Assembly: GCA_030041255.1 (NCBI GenBank)
Contig: JASHOF010000098.1
Location: forward strand, 1 to 59,200
DNA length: 59,200 bases
Reading direction: 5' to 3'
Origin: Acetobacteraceae bacterium
GTDB taxonomy: Bacteria > Pseudomonadota > Alphaproteobacteria > Acetobacterales > Acetobacteraceae
The notes under the pieces are model-generated. The model had not been told where the DNA came from. It searched no databases and saw only the letters and a program-made list of their open reading frames with translations. Each line of letters opens with the position of its first letter. Position 1 is the stretch's first letter. This document shows positions 34,908-43,955 of this stretch, in pieces. A program made the translations under genes and the position numbers.

Positions 34908-35234
34908 TCACGCGCGACGCGCTGTGAGGGTCGCGTCGTCACCGTTATCGAAGGACAGCTCGATCTCAAGGGAGCCATCTTCCTGGAGTTCGGCGGAGGC
35001 GTCGCCGGAGACTTCGTCACCTTCGTCGAAGCCTTGCCAGCGGAAGAATACGATGGTTCGCGAGTACTCGATCTCGCCGCCGGCCCGGACGGCACCGAAG
35101 GCGAACTCGGCCCAGCCATCGTCTCCGATCTTGAGATAGGCCGGCTCGCAGAGATCCAGATAGTCGCGATCCCAGATATCAGCCGCTACGATCCGCCACC
35201 GCCCGGTGATCTCGCACGAGTTTGGCCCGCTCAC
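34908..35234 (-). CDS. conserved hypothetical protein (GRWRIV-WDRDYLDL family)
   Basis: About 108 residues. The sequence CEITGRWRIVAADIWDRDYL, then AEFAFGAV and LSFDNGDDATLTARR, belongs to a widespread small protein family of unknown function that I recognise from many genomes by these blocks. The protein is acidic, beta-rich and cytosolic. GTG 35234 is preceded by GGAG at suitable spacing; the frame stays open to an ATG at 35390, but that extension is Arg/Pro-rich and unlike the family. It is divergent from the amidase gene, 199 bases away. Confidence 0.72.
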   Translation of the reverse strand: MSGPNSCEITGRWRIVAADIWDRDYLDLCEPAYLKIGDDGWAEFAFGAVRAGGEIEYSRTIVFFRWQGFDEGDEVSGDASAELQEDGSLEIELSFDNGDDATLTARRA

Positions 35235-35432
35235 GCCCCTGCTCCGATCAGTTTCGGCCTGCCTACTCGTCTTGCACGGGCCCGGCCGGGCTGCAACCGA
35301 GGCGCCGGCGGGCGGCCTGCACAGGCCCTTTCCTCTGCCGCCTGGACCGGGAGTGCGACTGTCATACGGCCATTGGTATGCGCTACTCACGGTGGGCGGA
35401 AGTCAGCAGGCAGGAAAGGAAACGGGCGCATT

Positions 35433-37094
35433 ATGGCAAACGCCGAATTGACCATCGCAGCCATCGCCGCGGGCGAGAGGCTGATGGGAGTCTCATATAC
35501 GCGGTCTGAACGCGAGCTGATGCTGGACAATCTCGAGGGCCAGATCGCGTCCGCCCAGGCGCGGAGGAAGCTCGTCCTGGCGAACGACACGCCGATGGCG
35601 AGCCGCTTCGACCCCCGCCTGCCCGACTTTCCGGCCTTTCCGCCGCAGCGCCCGCTCCGCTTTTCAAACGCGGATCCGGGCCCGCTGCCCGCAGATAACG
35701 AAGATATCGCGTTCGCTCCGGTATGGCGTCTTTCGCAATGGATCGCGCACGGCATGCTGAGCAGCCGCCGCCTGGTTGAAATCTATCTCGCCCGCATTGC
35801 GCAGCATGCCGGTCCGCTCGCCTGTTTCGTTACGGTTACCGACGATCTCGCCCGCGCCGGGGCAGACGCGGCGGACGCCAAGCTCGCGGCCGGGACCTGG
35901 CTCGGCCCGTTACACGGCATTCCTTATGGCCTCAAGGATCTCTTCGATACGAAAGGCATCCGCACGAGCTGGGGTGCTGCACCCTACAAGAACCGTGTGC
36001 CGGATCGGGACGCCCGCGTGGTTGAACTCCTGCGCGCCGCCGGCGCGGTGCTGCTCGGCAAGACGACGCTTGGCGCCCTGGCGTACGGGGACATCTGGTT
36101 TGGCGGCAGGACCCGCAATCCATGGAACCTCAACGAGGGTTCGAGCGGCTCGAGCGCCGGATCCGCTTCCGCGGTCGCCGCCGGGTTGTGCGGGTTTGCG
36201 ATCGGGACCGAGACCCTGGGCTCCATCACTTCTCCCTCGCAGCGCTGCGGCACGACAGGCTTGCGCCCGACCTATGGTCGGGTCAGCAGGGCGGGGGCGA
36301 TGGTACTGTGCTGGTCGCTCGACAAGATCGGCCCCATTTGCCGGGCGGTGGACGATTGTGCGCTCGTACTCGCGGCGATCAATGGCGAAGACCGGGCGGA
36401 CCGCGGCTCGATCAGCGCGCCCTTCAATTTCGATGCCGGCGCCGGCATCGCCGATCTCAGAGTGGGCTACCTGCCCGCGGCGTTCGAGGACAGCGAGGCA
36501 ACCGAAGTCGATCGCGCCGCGCTGGAGGCGGCGAGGTCACTCGGCAACGAGGTGGTGGCGGTCAAGCTGCCGGAGCTGCCTTACTCCTCGCTGATGGCAA
36601 TCCTTCATGCGGAAGCTGCGGCAGCTTTCGAGGAGCTGACCCTCACTGACCGTGACGATGAGCTTGTCCGGCAGGACAAAGGCGCCTGGCCCAATGCCTT
36701 CCGCAAGGCGCGATTTCTTTCCGCCGTCGATCACGTGCAAGCAGATCGCCTGCGATACAAGGTCATGGAGGGTCTGGACGACCTGTTTCACAGCGTCGAC
36801 GTGCTGATCGGACCGTTCATGACCGGCCCGATGCTGGTTGCCAGCAACTTTACCGGGCATCCCTGCCTGCATTTACGAGCGGGGTTTCTGCGCACGGAGA
36901 GCCGGGCTGACCCCTCTCTCGCTTCCGGCAGGATCGAGATCGGGGCACCGACCGCGGATGGCCAACGGTTCGAGGTGCCGCAGGGGATCTCGCTTTGGGG
37001 CCGCCTGTTCGACGAAGGCCCGCTCTGCAACTTCGGGGCGGCGCTCGAAGCGGTGCTCGGCGTCGCCGGCCGGAGGCCGATCTTCGCAAAATAA
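35433..37094 (+). CDS. amidase signature family enzyme
   Basis: 553 residues. The amidase catalytic triad is visible: Lys in YGLKDLFDTKG (about 168-178), the cis-Ser in the GSSGSSAGSASAVAAG block (about 232-247), and the nucleophile Ser in GTETLGSITSPSQ (about 255-267). It hydrolyses a C-N amide bond. An N-terminal extension of about 100 residues precedes the core, as in some aspartyl/glutamyl amidotransferase A-like proteins that are not part of GatCAB. No gatB or gatC is nearby, so a degradative or biosynthetic amidase is more likely. AAGGAAACGGG precedes the ATG. Confidence 0.93.
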   Translation: MANAELTIAAIAAGERLMGVSYTRSERELMLDNLEGQIASAQARRKLVLANDTPMASRFDPRLPDFPAFPPQRPLRFSNADPGPLPADNEDIAFAPVWRLSQWIAHGMLSSRRLVEIYLARIAQHAGPLACFVTVTDDLARAGADAADAKLAAGTWLGPLHGIPYGLKDLFDTKGIRTSWGAAPYKNRVPDRDARVVELLRAAGAVLLGKTTLGALAYGDIWFGGRTRNPWNLNEGSSGSSAGSASAVAAGLCGFAIGTETLGSITSPSQRCGTTGLRPTYGRVSRAGAMVLCWSLDKIGPICRAVDDCALVLAAINGEDRADRGSISAPFNFDAGAGIADLRVGYLPAAFEDSEATEVDRAALEAARSLGNEVVAVKLPELPYSSLMAILHAEAAAAFEELTLTDRDDELVRQDKGAWPNAFRKARFLSAVDHVQADRLRYKVMEGLDDLFHSVDVLIGPFMTGPMLVASNFTGHPCLHLRAGFLRTESRADPSLASGRIEIGAPTADGQRFEVPQGISLWGRLFDEGPLCNFGAALEAVLGVAGRRPIFAK

Positions 37095-37226
37095 TCAGAG
37101 CATGCCGCCCGCGCGGGCGAGCGGGGCCGGGAACGCGGACGCCGCGGCACAGAGATGACAGGCGGCCCGGTGATCCGGATCCGTCCATGACCTTGACTGG
37201 ATAGTCGATGGAGCTACAGCGGTACC

Positions 37227-38207
37227 ATGCAATCCTGGAAACAGTGCACGAGGCGAAGGCTCTTGCTGGCAGGCACGGCGCTTGCGTCCGGTGCTTCCGC
37301 ACGCGCCGAGGCAGCGGGCGGAAGCGTCTGGACGACGCTCGCCGGGCGACCGGAGGGCGGGTTGCCGGTCATGATTCTGCCGCCGGCGGGGGCCGGTCCG
37401 CACCCGGCGATCATCTTCTCGCATGGCCTCGGAGCGCGTGCAGAGGCTTTCACACCGCTTGCCGCGCCCTGGGCGGCGGCGGGATTCCTGGTGCTGCTGC
37501 CTGAACATCTCGATTCGCTTGCGCGCGGCGCGCCACGCAGTCCGAGCTTTTCCGAGCTGACGCATTACGCCCTGCTGCGCATCGACGATATCAAGGCCAT
37601 GCTGGCAGCGCTTCCCGGGCTGGCGGCAGAGGCCCGGGCCGAGATCGTTCCGGATGCGGTCGGTCTCGGCGGCCATTCGTTCGGCGCCTGGACCGCAGCG
37701 GCGATCGCGGGGGCGACAGTCTATGTGCAGGCCGGGCGAGGACGGAGTTTCGCCGATCCGCGCCCGCGCGCCTTTCTCCTGCTGGCGGGCCCGCCGGTGC
37801 CGCCAGGAGCCAATCCGATGCATCCCTTCAAGGGCATGAGCAACGCCTCGTTCGCGGAGGTGACACGGCCGTTGATGCTGATCGACGGCACGCACGACGA
37901 TGCGCCTCCTGGCGGAAGCGAGAGCTATCGCGAACGCCTTGCGGTGTACGCGCTCTCACCGCCCGGGAACAAATATCTCGCCCTTGAAAGGAACGGCACG
38001 CACATGACGACGGTGGGGCTGGCGCCGGCGGGCGATGCCGGGCTGGTTGCGATTGCCGGGCGCGCGCTCAGGGCCCTGAAGGCACTCAGCTTGCCGTTCT
38101 GGCGGGGCTTCGTCGGCGGCGACGCGCAGAGCATCGCCTGGCTGAACGGGCCTCAGCCGCTGACTATCGACCCAGGCTATCTCGCGTTCGAACGCCGCCT
38201 TGGGTAG
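37227..38207 (+). CDS. exported alpha/beta hydrolase
   Basis: 326 residues. The twin-arginine-like start TRRRLLLAGTALASG and cleavage near ASARAEA imply export. The core has IIFSHGLGARAEAF (oxyanion strand), the nucleophile Ser in LGGHSFGAWTA (about 147-157), an Asp in MLIDGTHDD, and His in RNGTHMTTVG (about 255-264). The layout resembles the predicted dienelactone hydrolase/platelet-activating-factor acetylhydrolase-like group; it cleaves an ester or lactone in the periplasm. It stands alone between the amidase and the convergent coq7-dsbB pair. Confidence 0.87.
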   Translation: MQSWKQCTRRRLLLAGTALASGASARAEAAGGSVWTTLAGRPEGGLPVMILPPAGAGPHPAIIFSHGLGARAEAFTPLAAPWAAAGFLVLLPEHLDSLARGAPRSPSFSELTHYALLRIDDIKAMLAALPGLAAEARAEIVPDAVGLGGHSFGAWTAAAIAGATVYVQAGRGRSFADPRPRAFLLLAGPPVPPGANPMHPFKGMSNASFAEVTRPLMLIDGTHDDAPPGGSESYRERLAVYALSPPGNKYLALERNGTHMTTVGLAPAGDAGLVAIAGRALRALKALSLPFWRGFVGGDAQSIAWLNGPQPLTIDPGYLAFERRLG

Positions 38208-38264
38208 GCAACCAGGGACCGGGGCGGATCGGGCGGGGCCTGATGGAGCGCCGGAGGAGCGAAC

Positions 38265-38816
38265 TTACAGCCGCTCGCTGAGCGCAATCGCGGCGCGGCA
38301 GCCGGTCCTGATCGCCGCCGAGAGGAGCCTGTAGGCGGGCGCACGCTCGGCCTCGTTGGCAAGCCCGATATCGCGATGTTGCAGTTCCTCGGCCCGGCAG
38401 TGGGTGATCAGAGCCGAGACCTCGGCTTCGGAATCCGCAAGGGCGGCCTGCTGGGAGGCGTAATGGGCGTCGATCGCCTCTTCGACGGCAACCGTGCAAG
38501 CCATCGCCGCCCGTTCGCCGAGTGCCGCGGTGGCCGCGCCGAGGGCGAAGCCGGCGAGGTTCCAGAGCGGCAGGAGGGCGGTGGGGCGGACGCGGCAGCG
38601 GACGAGAAGATCGGAGAATGCAGCGAGGTGCTGGCGTTCCTGTTCAGCCATGTGTTGCAGGAGCGGTCCTTTCGGTCCGCGCCCGAGCACGGCGCGCTGC
38701 CCGGCGTAGATGCGTACTGCGCCGTATTCCCCGGCATGATCGACGCGGATCATGCGTGCCAACATCGCCTCGGACGGAGGCATCGCGAAAGATCGGGCCT
38801 CTCTCTGTTCGCTCAT
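38265..38816 (-). CDS. coq7: demethoxyubiquinone hydroxylase COQ7
   Basis: 183 residues, a di-iron monooxygenase that hydroxylates demethoxyubiquinone, the penultimate ring step of ubiquinone synthesis, at the inner membrane. The iron ligands occur in two repeated halves: E in RVDHAGEYGAVRIY and ExxH in AEQERQHL; E in VAVEEAIDAHY and ExxH in AEELQHRD. The usual length agrees. Its ATG overlaps the stop of the DsbB-like gene, so the two are co-translated. GAGGAG lies about 15 bases upstream, slightly far. Confidence 0.95.
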   Translation of the reverse strand: MSEQREARSFAMPPSEAMLARMIRVDHAGEYGAVRIYAGQRAVLGRGPKGPLLQHMAEQERQHLAAFSDLLVRCRVRPTALLPLWNLAGFALGAATAALGERAAMACTVAVEEAIDAHYASQQAALADSEAEVSALITHCRAEELQHRDIGLANEAERAPAYRLLSAAIRTGCRAAIALSERL

Positions 38817-39313
38817 CGCGATACTCTGCGGCTCCTCGTGAGATAGCTGGCAAGCAGCGCCAGAATGACAAGCGAATAGAGCAAATTCATCGCCGCCATC
38901 GAGAGCGGCAGGCCGGGAACCAGATAGCTCGGCGCATCGCAGGGCTTGTTCGGGCGGGCGGGCATCGAGGCGAGAATCTGGGCCAGGGTGTGGCCATGCA
39001 GTTCCGGGGCGGCGCATTCGGGCAGCGGGCTTGGCCAGAAATGCTGCTCGACGCCGACGTGCAAGGCGCCGAGACCCGCACTCACCGCCAGCACCAGCAA
39101 GACGACGCCAAGCACGGCGCGGCCGGCAGGCCGGGGCAGGAACGCGGCGAGAATTCCGAGCAGGAACGCGATTCGCCAGGGCCAGCGCTCGACGAGACAG
39201 AGCGCACAGGGCACGAGGTCCAGCAGCCGCTCGGAGCCATGCGCCACGATGAGCGCGATGGCGGCGGCCAGGGCTACCAGGAGCGCGGCCCAACGATGAT
39301 CCAGGCGCTGCAT
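38813..39313 (-). CDS. DsbB-family disulfide oxidase
   Basis: 166 residues with four membrane helices. The first periplasmic loop has CALC (PCALCLVERWPWR, about 33-45), the quinone-reducing pair. The second loop holds Cys in LPECAAPE and NKPCDAP, the pair that exchanges with DsbA. It re-oxidises periplasmic thiol oxidases and passes electrons to ubiquinone. Coupling to coq7, a ubiquinone synthesis gene, by a 4-base overlap is functionally sensible. The ATG at 39313 starts directly before the first helix; a longer Arg-rich extension is rejected. No dsbA lies in the window. Confidence 0.9.
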   Translation of the reverse strand: MQRLDHRWAALLVALAAAIALIVAHGSERLLDLVPCALCLVERWPWRIAFLLGILAAFLPRPAGRAVLGVVLLVLAVSAGLGALHVGVEQHFWPSPLPECAAPELHGHTLAQILASMPARPNKPCDAPSYLVPGLPLSMAAMNLLYSLVILALLASYLTRSRRVSR

Positions 39314-39416
39314 GCGGTGGCGTATGAACGCTTCGTACGAGCGGGGCAAGCCGGCAGCCGTTTGCCGGGCACGGCGCGCGGCGATAGGCTGGCGAGGCAG
39401 AAGGCGGAGGACAAGG

Positions 39417-40040
39417 ATGCGGCGAGTCTGGGGGCGAGCGAATTCCAGCAATGTGATGAAAGTGATCTGGCTCCTGGAGGAGTTGGGGCTTCCTTACGAG
39501 CGGCTGGATATCGGCGGCAGCTTCGGCAAGACCGATACGGTGGAGTATCGGGCGATGAACCCGAATGGCCTGGTGCCGACCCTGGAGGAAGACGGCTTCA
39601 CTCTTTGGGAGAGCAACGCGATCCTGCGTTATCTCTGCGACGCCGGCGCCCCGCATTCGCCGCTATGGCCTGAAGAGCCGCGTGCGCGCGCCAATATCGA
39701 CCGCTGGATGGATTGGCAGCAGACGGCGCTCGGCCCGCCGATCGGGGTGATTTTCTGGAATCTCGTGCGCACGCCGCCGGAAAAGCGGGACCAGGCAGCG
39801 GTCGATACGGCGATCAGGAATGGCACGCGCATCTGGGGAATGCTGGAAGCCGAGCTGGCGCGCCACCCCTATGTCGGCGGGGCGGAATTCACGATCGGCG
39901 ATATTCCGCCCGGCGTGCTCGTGCATCGCTGGTTCACAATGGCGTTCGCCCGCCCTCCCCTGCCCCACCTCGAGGCGTGGTATGACCGGCTCAAGGAGCG
40001 CGCGCCGTACCGCCTGCACATCGCGCGGCCGTTGAGTTGA
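39417..40040 (+). CDS. glutathione S-transferase family protein
   Basis: 207 residues. MRRVWGRANSSNVMKVIWLLEELGLPYE is cut here to its key parts: WGRANSSNV holds the N-terminal active-site Ser region and EELGLPYE ends helix 1. NPNGLVPTLEEDG and LWESNAILRYL (about 62-72) form the glutathione-binding site (cis-Pro and ES). The C-terminal helical domain includes TIGDIPPG. It conjugates or reduces electrophiles with glutathione, or acts as a disulfide-bond oxidoreductase. GGAGGACAAGG precedes ATG 39417. It is divergent from dsbB and converges with the peptidase gene. Confidence 0.93.
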   Translation: MRRVWGRANSSNVMKVIWLLEELGLPYERLDIGGSFGKTDTVEYRAMNPNGLVPTLEEDGFTLWESNAILRYLCDAGAPHSPLWPEEPRARANIDRWMDWQQTALGPPIGVIFWNLVRTPPEKRDQAAVDTAIRNGTRIWGMLEAELARHPYVGGAEFTIGDIPPGVLVHRWFTMAFARPPLPHLEAWYDRLKERAPYRLHIARPLS

Positions 40041-40046
40041 GCGGTT

Positions 40047-41360
40047 CTATGCGTTGCAGAGGCGCAGCACCGTGCGGGTGAGGAGTTCGATCCCCCAGGA
40101 CAGGTCGGACTCGTCGATATCGAAGCGCGGCGTGTGGTGGCCGGAGGCGAGATCGGAACCGATGACGGCATAGGCGGCCTTGCCGCCGCGCTTCTGGACC
40201 CGACGCATGAAGTAGGTGGCATCCTCACTGCCGCCGGCCTGATGTGGCACGGTAGAGACCGAGATCGCCGGCATCTCCGCCCCGGCCTCGGCGATGATGC
40301 GGGCGAGTTCGGGGTCTGAATCGGCGATGGTGGTTCGCCCGACGACGTGGTGCGCGACCTCGACGTCCTGCATCATGGCCGCGCCCTCCAGCACCGCTTC
40401 GGCGCGCCGGCGCATGTATTCGGCGACCTCTTCGGTTTCGCCGCGCACCTCGATCTCGATGAAGGCGTGATCGGCGATCACGTTCCGCCCGGAGCCGGCG
40501 CGCATGGTGCCGACATTGACGCGCGAGCGGCCGGCATGATGGCGGGAAATGGCGTACAGGCCTTGCACCGCCTCGGCAGCCGCGAGCAGCGCGTTCAGGC
40601 CCTGTTCGGGCTGGCCACCGGCGTGCGCCGAACGGCCGCGAAAGGTGGCATCGAGCTTCACGCTTGCCAGATGGCCGTTGACGGCGGCGCAGGCGCTGGG
40701 GCTTGGCACGCCGGTGCCGATATGAATGGCAACGAAATGATCCACATCTTCGACCACGCCGGCGTTGACCATCGGGACGGCGCCACGTCCGCCTTCCTCG
40801 GCCGGCTGGAAAACGAACTTGACCCGGCCTCTGAGCTGTTGGCGCAGGCCGCTCAGCATCTCGGCCGCGGCGAGGCCGAGCGCGGTGTGCGCGTCGTGCC
40901 CGCAGGCATGCATCACGCCGGGGTGGATGGAGGCAAATCCCTCCCTGGCCGGGCGATGTGCGTTCGATTCGTCCTCGCGAATCGGCAGCGCGTCCATATC
41001 GACGCGCAGTGCGACGACCGGCCCTTGTTCCGCGCCGTCGAGCACGCCGACGACGGCGGTGTGCCCGCCGGCCAGCGCGGAGAGGAAGCCCGAAGGCGCG
41101 CCTTCTGCCTCCGCGCGCCGATAGCAGCGTGCCAGCTCCGCCGCATCGGGGAGGCCGATGCGGCTTGCCGAATCCATCACTTCCCGGCCCAGTTTCACGC
41201 CGAGTCCGAGTGCCGTCAGCCGCTCGGCCACCAGGCTCGCAGTCCGAAACTCGGTGAGGCCAAGCTCCGGATGGCGGTGCAGGTCACGCCTGAACGCCAC
41301 TGCACGGCGGGCTGCCGCGGCAAGCAAATCCGCAGGAGGGAAGAAAGTCATCAACCGCAT
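40047..41360 (-). CDS. M20-family amidohydrolase (hippurate hydrolase-like)
   Basis: 437 residues (434 if the ATG at 41351 is used). RRDLHRHPELGLTEFRTA starts the domain. HACGHDAHTALGLAAAEML (about 130-148) provides metal-binding Cys/His, PAEEGGRGA the catalytic Glu pair, and HQAGGSEDATYFM the C-terminal His/Asp. The lid domain contains GRSAHAGGQPEQGLNAL. It removes an acyl group from an N-acyl amino acid or similar amide in the cytosol. An unusual insertion of about 40 residues (REVMDSASRIGLPDAAELAR...) lies after the first strand region. It ends 6 bases from the convergent GST gene. Confidence 0.92.
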   Translation of the reverse strand: MRLMTFFPPADLLAAAARRAVAFRRDLHRHPELGLTEFRTASLVAERLTALGLGVKLGREVMDSASRIGLPDAAELARCYRRAEAEGAPSGFLSALAGGHTAVVGVLDGAEQGPVVALRVDMDALPIREDESNAHRPAREGFASIHPGVMHACGHDAHTALGLAAAEMLSGLRQQLRGRVKFVFQPAEEGGRGAVPMVNAGVVEDVDHFVAIHIGTGVPSPSACAAVNGHLASVKLDATFRGRSAHAGGQPEQGLNALLAAAEAVQGLYAISRHHAGRSRVNVGTMRAGSGRNVIADHAFIEIEVRGETEEVAEYMRRRAEAVLEGAAMMQDVEVAHHVVGRTTIADSDPELARIIAEAGAEMPAISVSTVPHQAGGSEDATYFMRRVQKRGGKAAYAVIGSDLASGHHTPRFDIDESDLSWGIELLTRTVLRLCNA

Positions 41361-41678
41361 CCACTTTCAAAACGGCATCGCCGATCATCCCGCCGCCGGC
41401 TTCGACACCTGGCCCGTCGATGGTACGGCAGGTCGCGCGCATCGCGTGCCCGATCGCCGAGCGGGAATTCGGCGAGAACCAGCAAGACAAACGCCACACC
41501 GGGCAAAACCGAAAGCCACCAAGCCCCGCCGGACAGTCAGTGATAGCCTTGGCCCATCCCCGGGCCAAGCGAGGGTGGCGGCCGGGAAAGTGCGAGGGCG
41601 GGCATGCGCGTCGCCTCGCCGGCCTCTCCGACAACCGCCGGGCGCGGCCTCTGTCTCCGGCGGCGCCGGCAGGAGCCT
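41361..41678. other. intergenic, nothing recognised
   Basis: 318 bases between two minus-strand genes; it should contain the promoter of the M20 gene. Open frames crossing it are Arg/Pro-rich without motifs. No inverted repeat strong enough for a terminator was seen. Confidence 0.4.
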
Positions 41679-42134
41679 TCAGCGCGGCCTGGACTTCTGC
41701 GCGGCCTCCTCAGGAGGAGAGGCGCCTGGTTCAGGCGGCCACATGGCGGTCAGCACCCGATAGAACGTGCGCATGGCATCGCCGACGCTATGCGCCTTGC
41801 CGCTCGAGCCGATGACGCCGTTGGTGACCGCGGCGGCGCTGAAGCGATTGATTGCGGAGATGATCTTGATGGCCGGCTCCTCCTCGGCGAGCGCGGTGAC
41901 GGGCGGGAGAGACTGATCCCGATAAGCGAGGGTCGTGAAAGCGTGGAAGACCTCCTTCTGAATGCGGAACGTCGCCTCGATATCCTGCGCCTCGCCGGTC
42001 GAGATCGCGATGCCGGCGGCGATCGAAGAGGCAGCGGCGCGGGCGAGTGCGAGGATCACTTTCCGCGTCGATTCCGCATCGAAGAGCGGCTGGACGGGCG
42101 GCTCTGCCGAGCCTTCGCTGCCGGATTCGGACAT
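41679..42134 (-). CDS. hypothetical protein, 151 aa
   Basis: I do not recognise a family. The first 20 residues are Ser/Glu-rich and disordered. Residues about 20-120 are helical with a repeated Ala/Ile pattern (LALARAAASSIAAGIAISTG, AINRFSAAAVTNGVIGS). A disordered, Pro/Glu-rich tail follows. It resembles small bacteriophage- or killing-related bundle proteins only superficially, like R-body-type repeats rich in AAxx, and I do not claim that. AGGAGG upstream of the ATG is a strong ribosome site and supports a real gene. It lies alone upstream of the divergent amtB gene. Confidence 0.65.
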   Translation of the reverse strand: MSESGSEGSAEPPVQPLFDAESTRKVILALARAAASSIAAGIAISTGEAQDIEATFRIQKEVFHAFTTLAYRDQSLPPVTALAEEEPAIKIISAINRFSAAAVTNGVIGSSGKAHSVGDAMRTFYRVLTAMWPPEPGASPPEEAAQKSRPR

Positions 42135-42369
42135 CGCTCTCTGATTCCTCCTGCCTCACCCTAGGCAACGGGTTTCCGCTTGCCGGGGAAACTCCGCGGC
42201 GAGCGGAGACTATCCCCCGGCACAGGCGCTGTCGCCAGGGAACGTGCCACGCCCAATCCCGGGGCAAATGCCTACAGAACAGGCAGCCAATCGCATCCGG
42301 TCATGGGCAGCCCGGAACAGCGACACGCTGATCAGCCGGAAAGAAACGCACCGGACAGGCGCCGCCCGA

Positions 42370-42385
42370 TGGCACGGGGTTTGCT
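42370..42385 (+). promoter_or_regulatory. sigma-54 promoter of amtB
   Basis: TGGCACGGGGTTTGCT matches the sigma-54 consensus TGGCACG-N4-TTGCW exactly, with GG at 42371 and GC at 42383 ten bases apart. It lies 131 bases upstream of the amtB ATG. Sigma-54 promoters need an activator such as NtrC, so amtB should be induced under nitrogen limitation. No perfect NtrC site is seen in the 235 bases upstream of the promoter. Confidence 0.88.
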
Positions 42386-42515
42386 TAATGCCGATTAACA
42401 GACCTGGACATCTCACCTCCGCGGTCATCGATCGGATGGTCGGGCGGGGGGTGCCCTGGTCGAACGCGGGAACGGGCGGACCGACGCTCGATCAACCCTG
42501 ACCGGAGGCACTGCG

Positions 42516-43874
42516 ATGCTGGTTCCCAGTCCGAAATGGCTCGATACCGGGGACAATGCCTGGCAACTCGCGGCGGCGACCTTTGTCGCCCTGCAAAGCG
42601 TGCCCGGCCTCGTCATTCTCTATGGCGGCATCGTCAAGAAGAAATGGGCCATCAACTCGGCGTTCATGGCGATCTACGCCTTTGCCGCGGTGATGGTGGT
42701 CTGGGCGCTCTGGGGATACAAGATGGCGTTCGGGCCCCAGCTATTCCCGTTCATCGGCATGCCCGGGCCGGCGATGTCCGCCCTGACCGAGACCGGCCAG
42801 GCAACGATCCCGGCGGCTGCCTCCGGCATGCCGGCGATGGGCTTCCCGATGGCGACGCTGGTCTACTTCCAGTTCGTGTTCGCCGCCATCACCGTGATCA
42901 TCCTCGCCGGCGCCGTGCTCGGGCGCATGCGGTTTTCGGCCTGGATCATCTTCGTGCCGCTGTGGCTGACGTTCATGTACACGGTCGGTGCGTTCAGCCT
43001 GTGGGGCGGCGGCTGGCTCGCCAGCATGGGGGTGGTCGATTTCTCCGGCGGCTACGTCATCCATCTGGCGGCGGCGTCATCCGGCTTCGTTGCGGCCTGG
43101 ATGGTTGGCCCGCGGCTACATTCCGATCGTGAGAGCTTCCAGCCGAACAGCCTGCTGGTGACGCTGGCGGGGGCCGGAATTCTCTGGCTCGGCTGGAACG
43201 GCTTCAACGGCGGCGATCCCTACTTCGCCAATGCCGACGCCGGAGCGGCGGTGCTCAATACGAACATTGCCGCCTGCACGGCGGTGCTGGTGTGGACGAT
43301 GATGGACATGTCCGCGTTCGGCAAGCCGTCCGTGCTCGGGGCGGTCAACGGCATGATTGCCGGCCTGGTCGGCATCACGCCGGCAGCGGGCTATGTCAAC
43401 GGTTACGGCGCCCTGATCATCGGCATTGCCGCCGGGACGCTGCCGTGGCTGAGCATGAACAAGCTCGGCAAGACCGCCTGGATGAGCAAGGTCGATGATA
43501 CGCTCGGCGTCATCCACACACACGGCGCGGCGGCGATCGTCGGCGGCCTCTTGACTGGGATTCTCGCCGATCCGGCGATGCTCGAATATATCGGCACCGC
43601 GAAGGATGCGCCGGGCGTGAACGTGACCGGCCTGATTTACGGCAACCCGCATCAGCTTGTGCTGCAAATCTACGGTGCCCTCTTCATCATCGGGTTCAAT
43701 ATCGTCGGTACCTTCATCATCCTGAAGATCGTGAGCCTGTTCGTGCCGCTCAGGATGGACGACCGCACGCTCGCGGTCGGCGACGACGCGGTGCACGGCG
43801 AAGAGGCCTACGCGATCTTTGCCGATCACGCCTTCGACGATGGCTTGCCGGAAAGCGCCATCGGCGACGACTGA
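42516..43874 (+). CDS. amtB: ammonium transporter Amt
   Basis: 452 residues with 11-12 membrane segments. The pore signature region DFSGGYVIHLAAASSGF (about 169-185) and the twin-His region DDTLGVIHTHGAAAIVGG (about 327-344) are intact. Trp/Phe residues of the external gate are present. It moves ammonium/ammonia across the inner membrane. A C-terminal tail of about 45 residues (from LRMDDRTLAVGDDAVHGEEAY) would contact the PII protein GlnK. Unusually, no glnK gene adjoins it. CCGGAGG precedes the ATG. A sigma-54 promoter lies upstream and a strong terminator downstream, so it is a single-gene unit. Confidence 0.96.
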   Translation: MLVPSPKWLDTGDNAWQLAAATFVALQSVPGLVILYGGIVKKKWAINSAFMAIYAFAAVMVVWALWGYKMAFGPQLFPFIGMPGPAMSALTETGQATIPAAASGMPAMGFPMATLVYFQFVFAAITVIILAGAVLGRMRFSAWIIFVPLWLTFMYTVGAFSLWGGGWLASMGVVDFSGGYVIHLAAASSGFVAAWMVGPRLHSDRESFQPNSLLVTLAGAGILWLGWNGFNGGDPYFANADAGAAVLNTNIAACTAVLVWTMMDMSAFGKPSVLGAVNGMIAGLVGITPAAGYVNGYGALIIGIAAGTLPWLSMNKLGKTAWMSKVDDTLGVIHTHGAAAIVGGLLTGILADPAMLEYIGTAKDAPGVNVTGLIYGNPHQLVLQIYGALFIIGFNIVGTFIILKIVSLFVPLRMDDRTLAVGDDAVHGEEAYAIFADHAFDDGLPESAIGDD

Positions 43875-43906
43875 GTTCCTCCGCAGGGCAGACTCCACCT
43901 TCCGGA

Positions 43907-43945
43907 CCGCCGTGCGAAGCCCCCTTCGCACGGCGGCTTTTCTTT
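43907..43945 (+). terminator. Rho-independent terminator after amtB
   Basis: A perfect 13-base stem (CCGCCGTGCGAAG with CTTCGCACGGCGG) around a CCCC loop is followed by CTTTTCTTT. It begins 33 bases after the amtB stop. It also lies just beyond the 3' end of the convergent HAD gene and could serve both. Confidence 0.95.
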
Positions 43946-43955
43946 CCGGCGACGA

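Noticed and set aside
41706-41723. CCTCCTCAGGAGG palindrome
   Set aside because: It lies inside the 3' coding part of the 151-residue hypothetical gene, encodes PPEE-type residues and has no terminator features.
42348-42362. NtrC-like half-match GCACC-N5-GGCGC upstream of amtB
   Set aside because: It has one mismatch and lies directly next to the -24 element, too close for an NtrC enhancer.
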